Below, one piece after another: positions 1 through 6,068 of a stretch of DNA of 17,276 nt; within the stretch, counting starts at the first letter, position 1, and the number at the start of each line of letters is the position of its first letter. The translations under genes were made by a program, and so were the position numbers. The notes under the pieces were generated by a model. The model made no database searches. It was not told the origin of the DNA and saw nothing but the letters and a program-made list of their open reading frames with translations. This stretch comes from Azoarcus sp031555955 (GTDB lineage: Bacteria > Pseudomonadota > Gammaproteobacteria > Burkholderiales > Rhodocyclaceae), in assembly GCA_031555955.1 (NCBI GenBank), contig JAVBTY010000068.1, positions 1 to 17,276 on the forward strand. The letters are read 5' to 3'.

Positions 1-1
1 A

Positions 2-751
2 ACGCCCCGGTCCGCCGCCGCGGCGGAAGGCGTGCGCCTGTCCAAGATCATGGCGGAACGCGGCCTGTGCTCGCGCCGGGAGGCCGACGAGATCATCGAG
101 CGCGGCTGGGTGCTGGTCGATGGGCGACGCATTTCCGAACTCGGCACGCGCATCGCGCCGGACGCGCGCATCGAACTCGCTCCCGAGGCTTTGCGGCGCC
201 AGGCGCAGCGCGTCACCATCCTGCTGCACAAGCCGGTGGGTTACGTTTCCGGCCAGGCCGAAGACGGCTACCAGCCCGCCGTGACGCTGATCGGGGGCGA
301 CAACCAGTTCGACCGCGACACCGCGCAGCGCTTTCACGCCTCGCACCTGAAAGAACTCGCCCCGGCGGGCCGGCTCGACATCGACTCCACCGGCCTGCTG
401 GTGCTCACCCAGGACGGCCGCGTCGCCCGCCAGCTCATCGGCGAACACTCCAAGGTGGAGAAGGAATACCTCGTGCGCGTCGAAGGCGCGCTGGCGCCGG
501 ACGGGCTCGCGCTGCTCAACCACGGGCTGTCGCTCGACGGCCGTCCGCTACGCCCGGCGCAGGTCGAATGGATTAACGACCATCAGCTGCGCTTTCTGCT
601 GCGCGAAGGGCGCAAGCGGCAGATCCGCCGCATGTGCGAACTCGTCGGACTCAGGGTCACCGGTCTCAAGCGGGTGCGTATCGGCCATATCGTGCTGGGC
701 GATCTGCCGCCCGCGCACTGGCGCTACCTGCGGGAAGACGAAACCTTCTGA
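2..751 (+). CDS. rluF: rRNA pseudouridine synthase, RluF/RsuA family (5' end probably outside the window)
   Basis: Converts a specific uridine of ribosomal RNA to pseudouridine. An N-terminal S4 RNA-binding domain (RLSKIMAERGLCSRREAD, about residues 2–45 from the GTG at 32) precedes the RsuA-type catalytic domain. The motif GRLDIDSTGLLVL carries the catalytic Asp (D116 counted from that GTG), and the C-terminal part has the family signature GRKRQIRRMCELVGLRVTGLKR. The ending, with no long basic tail, fits RluF better than RluB, but RsuA and RluF cannot be separated firmly by eye. The frame is open to the window edge (TPRSAAAAEG before the GTG), and related proteins commonly have a short N-terminal extension, so the true start may lie upstream; GTG at 32 is the only start candidate inside the window. 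The gene converges on the small gene ending at 772, only 20 bases away. Confidence 0.88.
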   Translation, partial: TPRSAAAAEGVRLSKIMAERGLCSRREADEIIERGWVLVDGRRISELGTRIAPDARIELAPEALRRQAQRVTILLHKPVGYVSGQAEDGYQPAVTLIGGDNQFDRDTAQRFHASHLKELAPAGRLDIDSTGLLVLTQDGRVARQLIGEHSKVEKEYLVRVEGALAPDGLALLNHGLSLDGRPLRPAQVEWINDHQLRFLLREGRKRQIRRMCELVGLRVTGLKRVRIGHIVLGDLPPAHWRYLREDETF

Positions 752-798
752 CGGCGCGCGGCCACGCTGGGTCAGCGTGCGGCCCGCCGCGTTTTCTT
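752..798 (+). terminator. Intrinsic terminator-like hairpin after the pseudouridine synthase gene
   Basis: The hairpin begins directly after the TGA stop. Its perfect inner stem is CACGCTG / CAGCGTG with a GGT loop. The outer flanks (ACGGCGCGCGGCC and GGCCCGCCGCGT) are largely complementary with small bulges. TTTTCTT follows at 792–798. The hairpin overlaps the end of the convergent gene. On the minus strand no T-run follows, so it should work mainly for the + transcript. Confidence 0.55.
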
Positions 799-984
799 CG
801 GCTGCGGCAGCGCCGCCGCGTGCTCTTCGGAAAGCCCGCTTACCGTGGCAAAGCAACCGTCCAGCGGACACTGCCGCCCCGCCGGGCATTCGTGCTCGCA
901 CGCGCATTCCGCCTGCGTTTCATCGAGCAGAACCATTTCCCTGACTGCTTCGCAGCGACCGATGGGGGAATCGATGAATGACAT
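772..984 (-). CDS. Small cysteine-rich protein of unknown function (70 aa)
   Basis: I cannot name a family with certainty. The 70-residue product begins MSFIDSPIGRCEAV and has six cysteines at 11, 27, 29, 33, 39 and 44, in the pattern C-x15-C-x-C-x3-C-x5-C-x4-C. The tail is basic (KKTRRAAR). There is no signal peptide or membrane segment, so it is probably cytoplasmic, and the clustered cysteines suggest metal or Fe–S binding; that is inference. The start is fixed by a strong AGGAGG at 992–997, seven bases before ATG 984; an in-frame ATG eight codons upstream lacks such a site. It is the last gene of the minus-strand series here, 77 bases after the small secreted-protein gene, and could be cotranscribed with it. 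Confidence 0.72.
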   Translation of the reverse strand: MSFIDSPIGRCEAVREMVLLDETQAECACEHECPAGRQCPLDGCFATVSGLSEEHAAALPQPKKTRRAAR

Positions 985-991
985 GATGGCG

Positions 992-997
992 CCTCCT
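992..997 (-). promoter_or_regulatory. Strong ribosome binding site of the cysteine-rich gene
   Basis: AGGAGG on the minus strand, seven bases upstream of ATG 984. It decides between this start and the upstream in-frame ATG at 1008, and it supports the small gene being real. Confidence 0.75.
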
Positions 998-1061
998 CTT
1001 GTATGCACTTCCGGGTCATCCTGCGATCCGCGCGGCCTGCGCCGCTGCGCACAGCCCGTTC

Positions 1062-1376
1062 TTATTCGTGCGCGGGAGTGACGGGCTTCCTCGACGGCTC
1101 AGCCTTCATCTGTTCCGAACCGCTTTTCCCCGGAAAGTTCCCCCGTATTCTGGATGAGTCGTCCACCGGCCAGGTGCAGTGCAGATCGCGGAACGGGCCG
1201 CGATCGCGCGCCCAGCCATAACCGGGCGAGGCCTGGGCGCAGTGCTCGGCGCCGTTGAGTTTGCTGCGCCACACGTACCACGGCGCGGGCGCGGCTTCCA
1301 GGGCTGCCGCCACGCACAGCCCCGCCACCGCCGCAAGCGCGGACCACGCCTGGGCGCGCCCGCCCTTACTGCGCAC
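1062..1376 (-). CDS. Small secreted protein of unknown function at the end of the exporter cluster
   Basis: A 104-residue protein starting with GTG. Residues 11–29 (WSALAAVAGLCVAAALEAA) look like a Sec signal peptide with cleavage near residue 29–31. The mature part has an aromatic stretch (APWYVWRSKLNGAEHCAQ) and two cysteines, C46 and C67, which could form a periplasmic disulfide. The tail after residue 75 is polar and low in complexity. GAGG lies six bases before the GTG. The start overlaps the last 11 bases of the permease gene upstream, so translation is probably coupled and the protein is likely to belong to the exporter. I do not recognise the family; a role as a periplasmic accessory protein is inference. 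Confidence 0.68.
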   Translation of the reverse strand: MRSKGGRAQAWSALAAVAGLCVAAALEAAPAPWYVWRSKLNGAEHCAQASPGYGWARDRGPFRDLHCTWPVDDSSRIRGNFPGKSGSEQMKAEPSRKPVTPAHE

Positions 1377-2565
1377 GCAGCGCCTCTATCACGTCGAGCC
1401 GCGCCGCGCGCCGCGCGGGCAGTACGCCAGCCACCAGACCAATGCCGACTGCCGCCGCCTCGGCGAGCAGCACGAAGCGCCACGGCGTCGCCACCGGCAG
1501 CGCGGGCACGAACAGGCCGATCAGCTGCCCCAGCGCGCTCCCCACCGCCAGGCCAAGCAGCCCGCCGGTGGCGGCCAGCACCACCGCCTCGCCCAGAAAC
1601 AGCCCGAGCACGGTGCGGCGGCGCGCGCCCAGCGCGACGAGCAGGCCGATCTCACCGGTGCGCTCGGCCACGGCGATGGTCATGATAGTGACGATGCCCA
1701 CCCCGCCCACCAGCAGTGAAATGCCGCCCAGCGCGCCCACCGCGGCAGTGAGGATATCGAGGATGTTGGAGAGGCTGGCGAGCATGTCCGCCTGGGTGGT
1801 GAGGGTGAAATCCTCACGCCCGTGGCGGGCGGCCAGCGCCTTGCGGATTTCATCGGCGGCACGCGCGGCGGAGACGTTTTCGGCGTACATCACGTTGATT
1901 TCGTTCAGGCCGTCGCGGTTGTACAGCGCCAGCCCGCGCGCGGCGGGAATGTAGGCGATATCGTCGAGATCAACACCGAGAAACTGCCCCTTCGCCTCCA
2001 TCACGCCGATGATGCGGTAACGCTCGCCGCCGATGCGCAGGCGCTCGCCCAGCGCGTTGCTGCTGCCGAACAGTTCTTCTTTCAGCTTCGCGCCCAGCAC
2101 GGCGAAGGCGCGCGCATTGGCGGGATCATCCGGCGGCAGGAAACGGCCGCTTTTGACCTTCATCGAATACACCCGGTCCATGTCCGGCCCCGCGCCGTAG
2201 ATCATGGTGCGGCGCACGCGGCCATTGGCCTGCGCCTCGGAATTGCCGAATACCGCGGGCGTCACGCCGGTGACGAAGGGCGTGCGCAGCAGCGCGGCCG
2301 CATCGTCCAGGGTCAGATCGCGCGCGGTCGACGGCAGGCCGGGCGGTCCGCCGCGCGCGCCCTGTATGCCCGGCGTTACCTTGATGAGATTGGTGCCGAA
2401 CTGGGTGAACTCCTTCAGCACGAACTGGTGCAGCCCCTCGCCGATGGAGGTGAGCAGAATCACCGCCGCGATCCCCACGGCGATGCCCAGCAGCGTCAGG
2501 AAGCTGCGCAGGCGGTGCGCGGTCAGCGCGCGCAGGGAAAGCAGCAGGAAATCCGGCCACCTCAT
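1366..2565 (-). CDS. ABC exporter permease, MacB/FtsX family (second of two)
   Basis: A 399-residue inner-membrane permease without its own ATPase domain. The first membrane helix (about 21–41, SFLTLLGIAVGIAAVILLTS) is followed by a large MacB-type periplasmic domain (about 45–240), then an FtsX domain with three helices near 271–298, 320–350 and 363–383. ERTGEIGLLVALGAR (301–315) is the usual cytoplasmic segment facing the ATPase, and the end PARRAARLDVIEALRAQ is typical. GGGAGG lies six bases before ATG 2565, and the ATG overlaps the TGA of the preceding permease (ATGA), so the two are translationally coupled. A longer open frame upstream lies inside the other permease and is not a likely start. 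The two permeases are clear but divergent paralogues and probably form a heterodimer. Confidence 0.9.
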   Translation of the reverse strand: MRWPDFLLLSLRALTAHRLRSFLTLLGIAVGIAAVILLTSIGEGLHQFVLKEFTQFGTNLIKVTPGIQGARGGPPGLPSTARDLTLDDAAALLRTPFVTGVTPAVFGNSEAQANGRVRRTMIYGAGPDMDRVYSMKVKSGRFLPPDDPANARAFAVLGAKLKEELFGSSNALGERLRIGGERYRIIGVMEAKGQFLGVDLDDIAYIPAARGLALYNRDGLNEINVMYAENVSAARAADEIRKALAARHGREDFTLTTQADMLASLSNILDILTAAVGALGGISLLVGGVGIVTIMTIAVAERTGEIGLLVALGARRRTVLGLFLGEAVVLAATGGLLGLAVGSALGQLIGLFVPALPVATPWRFVLLAEAAAVGIGLVAGVLPARRAARLDVIEALRAQ

Positions 2566-3773
2566 GCGCGGCCTCCCAGCGCGCGCACCGGGTCCAGGCG
2601 CGCGGCGCGGCGCGCGGGCATGACGCCGAACAGGATCCCGGTGGCGAGCGCCGTGCCCAGCCCGGCGATCACCGCCCAGTCCGGCGGCCACGCCGGCAGC
2701 GCCGGATACGCCAGGCGGATGCCCCACGCTCCAAGTTGCCCCAGCAGGAATCCGGCCACCGCGCCCGCGAACGAAAGCAGCACGGCCTCCATCAGAAAGG
2801 CGCGGCGGATATCGCCGCCCGTGGCGCCCAGCGCCTTGAGCAGGCCGATTTCGCTGGTGCGCTGGGTCACGGCGACGAGCATCACGTTCATCACCAGCAC
2901 CCCGGCCACGGCAAGGCTGATCGCGGCAATGCCCGCCACGCCGAAAGTGAGCGCGCCCAGGATGCGGTCGAACGTGCCCAGCACCGCGTCCTGGGTAATC
3001 AGCGTTACGTCCAGTTCGCCGTCGTGGCGTGCGCGCAGGATGCCCTCCATCTGCCGCTGCGCGGCTTCGACCGCGCCGCGGTCGCGCGTTTCCACCATGA
3101 TGCGGAACAGCGTGTTGGTGTTGAACATCGACAGCGCCATCGCCGCCGGAACGACGACCACCTCATCCGCGTTCATGCCCAGCCCGGAACCGGCGGGCGC
3201 GGTGACGCCGATCACCCGCAGCCGCGCATCGCCGACGCGGATCATGCGTCCGACCGCGGGTTCGGACCCGAACAGCTCGCGCCGCAGGGTCGCCCCGATC
3301 ACCGCCACCCCGGCCGCGCGGGAAAAATCCTCCGCTGGCAGAAAGCGCCCCTCGGCCATGCGGTAATGGCGGATACCCACATAATCCGCCGTGGTGCCGA
3401 CAACAACGGTTTCACGCAGCCTGCCGCCAGCGGCGATTTCCGAGCTGCCCACCACCAGCGGCGCCACGCGCGTCACCAGCGGCGCGCGCAGCAGCGCGGC
3501 GGCATCTTCCACCGTCAGGTCACGCGGCGTGTTGGTAATAAAGCTGCCCGCATTGACGCCGCCGGTTTCACTGCGCCCCGGCAGCACAATGACCAGATTC
3601 GCCCCCAGCGATGCGAACTGGTCCACCACGTAGCGCCGCGCCCCGTCGCCCAGCGCCGTGAGCACCACCACCGCCGCCACGCCGATCGACATCGCCAGCA
3701 CCATCAGCGCCGTGCGCAGCGGGTAACCCGTGGCGGCGCGAACGGCGAAGCGGAACGTGTCGGCGGGCGTCAT
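2562..3773 (-). CDS. ABC exporter permease, MacB/FtsX family (first of two)
   Basis: A 403-residue inner-membrane permease. Helix 1 spans about 20–41 (RTALMVLAMSIGVAAVVVLTAL). The periplasmic MacB-type core domain (about 45–240) contains the family pattern LGANLVIVLPGRS. Three C-terminal FtsX helices lie near 275–300, 328–350 and 366–387. QRTSEIGLLKALGAT (304–318) is the coupling segment and PARRAARLDPVRAL the C-terminal family motif. It has no nucleotide-binding domain, so it depends on a separate ATPase, most plausibly the one at 5380–6060. ATG 3773 has only a weak ribosome binding site (CCGGAAACC). The gene follows the thioesterase gene by 42 bases and overlaps the next permease by 4. Confidence 0.9.
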   Translation of the reverse strand: MTPADTFRFAVRAATGYPLRTALMVLAMSIGVAAVVVLTALGDGARRYVVDQFASLGANLVIVLPGRSETGGVNAGSFITNTPRDLTVEDAAALLRAPLVTRVAPLVVGSSEIAAGGRLRETVVVGTTADYVGIRHYRMAEGRFLPAEDFSRAAGVAVIGATLRRELFGSEPAVGRMIRVGDARLRVIGVTAPAGSGLGMNADEVVVVPAAMALSMFNTNTLFRIMVETRDRGAVEAAQRQMEGILRARHDGELDVTLITQDAVLGTFDRILGALTFGVAGIAAISLAVAGVLVMNVMLVAVTQRTSEIGLLKALGATGGDIRRAFLMEAVLLSFAGAVAGFLLGQLGAWGIRLAYPALPAWPPDWAVIAGLGTALATGILFGVMPARRAARLDPVRALGGRA

Positions 3774-3815
3774 ACGGTTTCCGGTCTGGCGCGAACGGCA
3801 GGCGTGCCGGAAGAA

Positions 3816-4244
3816 CTAGCGCGCGGCGCTTTCGCGCTTGGACTGAAGCCGGGCGTCGAAACGCTCCCGCACGATCACGAAACGTTCGTGCCGCCCGGCG
3901 GAAATCTCGTCCACGCCATCATGCGCCCGCACGTCGAACACCAGCTTTTTCCCCTCGACCGCGACCAGTTCCACCCGCACCGTCACTTCCAGCCCCGGCG
4001 GCGTCGCCGCCGAATGGCTCACGTCGATATGCGTGCCCACCGTCTGCTCCAGCGGCCAGTCCAGATGCGGATTGATCGCCTTGATGCACGCCCATTCGAG
4101 CAGCCCCACCAGGAATCCCGTGGCGAAAACCTCCGGCATCGCCATGAATTCTTCCGCCTCCGGATAAAGCGCGGGGACGGTTTTGTTTGCGGGAACGACG
4201 AAGCGGTGTTCGTACCGGATGCCGGGTTTCAGCGAATCTTTCAA
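3816..4244 (-). CDS. FlK-like hotdog-fold acyl-CoA thioesterase
   Basis: A 142-residue protein that aligns by eye along its full length with FlK, the fluoroacetyl-CoA thioesterase of Streptomyces cattleya. It shares HFxVPxxKTVxxLYPE, MPEVFATGFLVGLLEWAC, SHSAATPPGLEVTV and AHDGVDEIxxGxHER. FlK's catalytic residues Thr42, Glu50 and His76 correspond to T42, E50 and H77. The FlK gate residue Phe36 is Met here, so fluoroacetyl-CoA is unlikely to be the substrate; hydrolysis of some short acyl-CoA is the family-level expectation. The start is TTG 4244, chosen because AGGAGA sits six bases upstream and the numbering then matches FlK; the longer frame to 4403 overlaps the upstream gene and shows no conservation. 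It lies 46 bases after the secreted-protein gene and 42 before the permeases. Such an enzyme inside an exporter cluster is unusual. Confidence 0.87.
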   Translation of the reverse strand: MKDSLKPGIRYEHRFVVPANKTVPALYPEAEEFMAMPEVFATGFLVGLLEWACIKAINPHLDWPLEQTVGTHIDVSHSAATPPGLEVTVRVELVAVEGKKLVFDVRAHDGVDEISAGRHERFVIVRERFDARLQSKRESAAR

Positions 4245-4250
4245 AGCGGT

Positions 4251-4256
4251 TCTCCT
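4251..4256 (-). promoter_or_regulatory. Ribosome binding site selecting the TTG start of the thioesterase
   Basis: AGGAGA on the minus strand, six bases before TTG 4244. No ATG or GTG lies at suitable spacing, and the conserved protein begins here (KDSLKPGIRYEHRF). Confidence 0.7.
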
Positions 4257-4290
4257 CGGATTGTTTTCAGAACGGATAAAACCCGGATTT

Positions 4291-5259
4291 TCAGTTTTCC
4301 CGGAAAACGGCCGAGGCCGCGATTTTATCGATCGCCGCCTGCGTTTCCCCGCCCGTATCAGCGGGCATGAGCGCCACCATCCGGATATAGCGATCCTTGC
4401 CAACAGTCAGATACTGGCGGAAAAGCCTCCCATCCGCAGCCCTGCCCGCCAGCAGGATTCCATCACCGCCCGCGAACCTGACGGATTCCTGTTTTTCGAT
4501 GCGGGCGTTCTCCAGCCTGTGCGAACCCGCCAGAAGGCGTTTCGCCAGCACATGAGGATCGGCTGTCGTCACGTCGCCCAGCTGCGTTGCAACGACAACG
4601 AGCGGCTGCGTACCCTGCGGATCAACATCCAGTTCCCCCGCAGTCAGCAGAACAGAGGAACCAGCCACGGTATTCACGATACGGAACGGCGGCGCGGCCT
4701 TGACGGTAAAAGGCAGGGCGGCCAGCTTTTCTTCCCGGGAGGGTTCTCCGCCCAGTCTGACCGAGGCCAGCGCCCGGAAAACCTCTTTCTCGCCAGGCTC
4801 CGCATCCTGCGGAGCCTGGACGGTAATCATGACCGTTTTCTCTCCCTGCACGAGCGCAACCCACTTGTTGTGGGTTACCCCCATGGCCTCCTGGGTTCCG
4901 CTGACCACCCGCACCGTTCCGGATAATCCTTTAAGCGTCTTCAGGTCCGTTACGGCGATGCCCTTGCTGGCGAATTTTTTACGCGCCGACCCGACGTCCG
5001 AAAAGAGCGCGGAACGTATTTCTTCGTAAGCCTGCGCAGGCATTTCCACGATCAGGATGCTGGCCATCTCCTCCTGGTTTTCAAACCCTGAAAACGCCGA
5101 TGCAGGCGTAAAGTTTTCAGGAGGAACCATGGTGACGGAAGTTCCCGGAACCGGTTGCGCATCCTGCGCCCACGCGCTGCCGCACAGCAGGGAAAAGGCC
5201 AGCAGAAAAGCGAACCCGGCCAGCCCTGGACGATAGCGGCTCATTGCGGAATGAATCAT
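4291..5259 (-). CDS. Secreted protein of unknown function with two similar domains, possibly PsbP/DcrB-like
   Basis: A 322-residue protein. Residues about 10–31 form a clear signal peptide (GFAFLLAFSLLCGSAWA) with cleavage expected before QDAQPV, so the protein is periplasmic or exported. The mature part seems to hold two domains of one layout, about 40–169 and 181–320. Each runs from an initial strand pair (SVTMVPPENF; FTVKAAPPFRIV) through a hydrophobic strand (ASILIVEMP; LVVVATQL), a helix, a Gly-rich hairpin and a strand (MITVQAP; IRMVALMPA) to a final helix ending in ASV / ASAVF. This resembles PsbP/DcrB-like folds; I cannot confirm that by eye. ATG 5259 is preferred because AGGAGG lies seven bases upstream; ATG 5265 is only one base from that site. 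The gene follows an intrinsic terminator and so needs read-through or its own promoter, which I could not find. Confidence 0.78.
   Translation of the reverse strand: MIHSAMSRYRPGLAGFAFLLAFSLLCGSAWAQDAQPVPGTSVTMVPPENFTPASAFSGFENQEEMASILIVEMPAQAYEEIRSALFSDVGSARKKFASKGIAVTDLKTLKGLSGTVRVVSGTQEAMGVTHNKWVALVQGEKTVMITVQAPQDAEPGEKEVFRALASVRLGGEPSREEKLAALPFTVKAAPPFRIVNTVAGSSVLLTAGELDVDPQGTQPLVVVATQLGDVTTADPHVLAKRLLAGSHRLENARIEKQESVRFAGGDGILLAGRAADGRLFRQYLTVGKDRYIRMVALMPADTGGETQAAIDKIAASAVFREN
4294..4308. repeat. Perfect palindrome at the 3' end of the secreted-protein gene
   Basis: GTTTTCCCGGAAAAC: seven complementary bases on each side of one central C. It covers the last codons before the TGA at 4291–4293. 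No T-run follows on the minus strand, so it is at best a weak terminator. A similar core occurs in the terminator at 5321–5362. Confidence 0.5.
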
Positions 5260-5266
5260 TGACATG

Positions 5267-5272
5267 CCTCCT
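5267..5272 (-). promoter_or_regulatory. Ribosome binding site of the secreted-protein gene
   Basis: AGGAGG on the minus strand, seven bases before ATG 5259. Spacing argues against the ATG at 5265, which would sit one base away. Confidence 0.7.
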
Positions 5273-5320
5273 GAAAAGATCCGGAACATCCGGGCAGCGC
5301 CCGTCAGACAGAACCACGGT

Positions 5321-5362
5321 ACAAAAAATTTTCCGGGCCTGAAAAGCCTTTTGCCCGGAAAA
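5321..5362 (-). terminator. Intrinsic terminator between the ATPase gene and the rest of the exporter cluster
   Basis: On the minus strand a perfect ten-base stem, TTTTCCGGGC / GCCCGGAAAA, encloses a loop with a further AAAA/TTTT pairing, and six T residues follow directly (TTTTTTGT). It lies 18 bases after the ATPase stop codon. By the usual criteria this is a strong Rho-independent terminator, which would separate the adaptor/ATPase transcript from the genes downstream. Confidence 0.82.
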
Positions 5363-5379
5363 CTCCCGCGCACAGCGCG

Positions 5380-6060
5380 CTACTTCCTCACATCCTGCTT
5401 CAGCATCCCGTCCTCCATCAGCAGCCGCCTGCGCGCGCGCGCGCCCAGGGCGGGATCGTGGGTGACGACGATCAGCGTTGTTCCGGCGGCGTTGAGGGCT
5501 TCGAGCAGGTCGGTGACTTCCTGGCCGGTGGCGCGATCGAGGTTGCCGGTGGGTTCGTCGGCGAGCAGCATGGCCGGGCGCATGATGGTGGCGCGGGCGA
5601 TGGCGACGCGCTGGCGCTGGCCGCCGGAGAGCTCGTCGGGGCGGTGTCCGGCGCGGGTATCGAGGCCGAATTCCTTCAGTGCCTGGGCGACGCGGGCGTT
5701 GCGCTCGGCGGCGGGGATGCCGGCAAGCGTGAGCGGCAGGGCGATGTTTTCCGCCGCGCTCAGGCGGGGCACGAGGTGGAAGCTCTGGAACACGAAGCCG
5801 ATGCGGTTGCGCCGCACGGCGGCCTGTTCGTCGGCGGAAAGCCGGGTGGTGTCGCGCCCTTCGAGGCGGTAAACCCCGGCATTGGGGCGATCGAGCAGGC
5901 CGAGCAGGTTGAGCAGCGTGGATTTGCCCGAACCGGACGGCCCCATGATGGCGATGTATTCGCCCGCCTCGATGGTGACGCTGACCGCGCGCAGGGCGTG
6001 AACCTGGCTGTCGCCCAGGGTAAAAATACGTTCGATGCCGTCGAGTTCGATCTGCGCCAT
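5380..6060 (-). CDS. ABC exporter ATPase, MacB/LolD type
   Basis: A 226-residue stand-alone nucleotide-binding protein that would power the exporter from the cytoplasmic face. The motifs are complete: Walker A GPSGSGKST (40–48), Q-loop Gln92 in FVFQSFHLVPRL, signature LSGGQRQRVAIARA (144–157), Walker B MLLADEP (D168, E169), D-loop and switch His201 (VVTHD). The Q-loop region and length match the MacB/LolD/FtsE group. It lacks HLLPEF, which marks true LolD; that form is in the second ATPase of the window at 14869. Only eight bases separate it from the adaptor gene, so the two form one transcript. The strong terminator after its stop codon parts it from its likely permeases. Confidence 0.93.
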   Translation of the reverse strand: MAQIELDGIERIFTLGDSQVHALRAVSVTIEAGEYIAIMGPSGSGKSTLLNLLGLLDRPNAGVYRLEGRDTTRLSADEQAAVRRNRIGFVFQSFHLVPRLSAAENIALPLTLAGIPAAERNARVAQALKEFGLDTRAGHRPDELSGGQRQRVAIARATIMRPAMLLADEPTGNLDRATGQEVTDLLEALNAAGTTLIVVTHDPALGARARRRLLMEDGMLKQDVRK

Positions 6061-6068
6061 GGGCGGCG

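Noticed and set aside
3816..4244. Fluoroacetate resistance gene
   Set aside because: Similarity to FlK is strong, but the gate residue Phe36 is Met and no fluorometabolite genes are nearby; FlK-like proteins are widespread with other substrates.
1822..4370. Long plus-strand open frames (1822–3366 and 2736–4370) opposite the permease genes
   Set aside because: They are antisense to well-supported permease and thioesterase genes, have His/Arg/Ala-rich composition typical of GC-rich shadow frames, and show no domain.
5431..5444. GC dinucleotide run as a possible phase-variation tract
   Set aside because: Only 14 bases, within a normal Ala/Arg-rich end of the ATPase; such runs are expected at this base composition.
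1366..6060. A complete MacB (ATPase fused to permease)
   Set aside because: The ATPase and the permeases are separate genes; neither permease contains Walker motifs.
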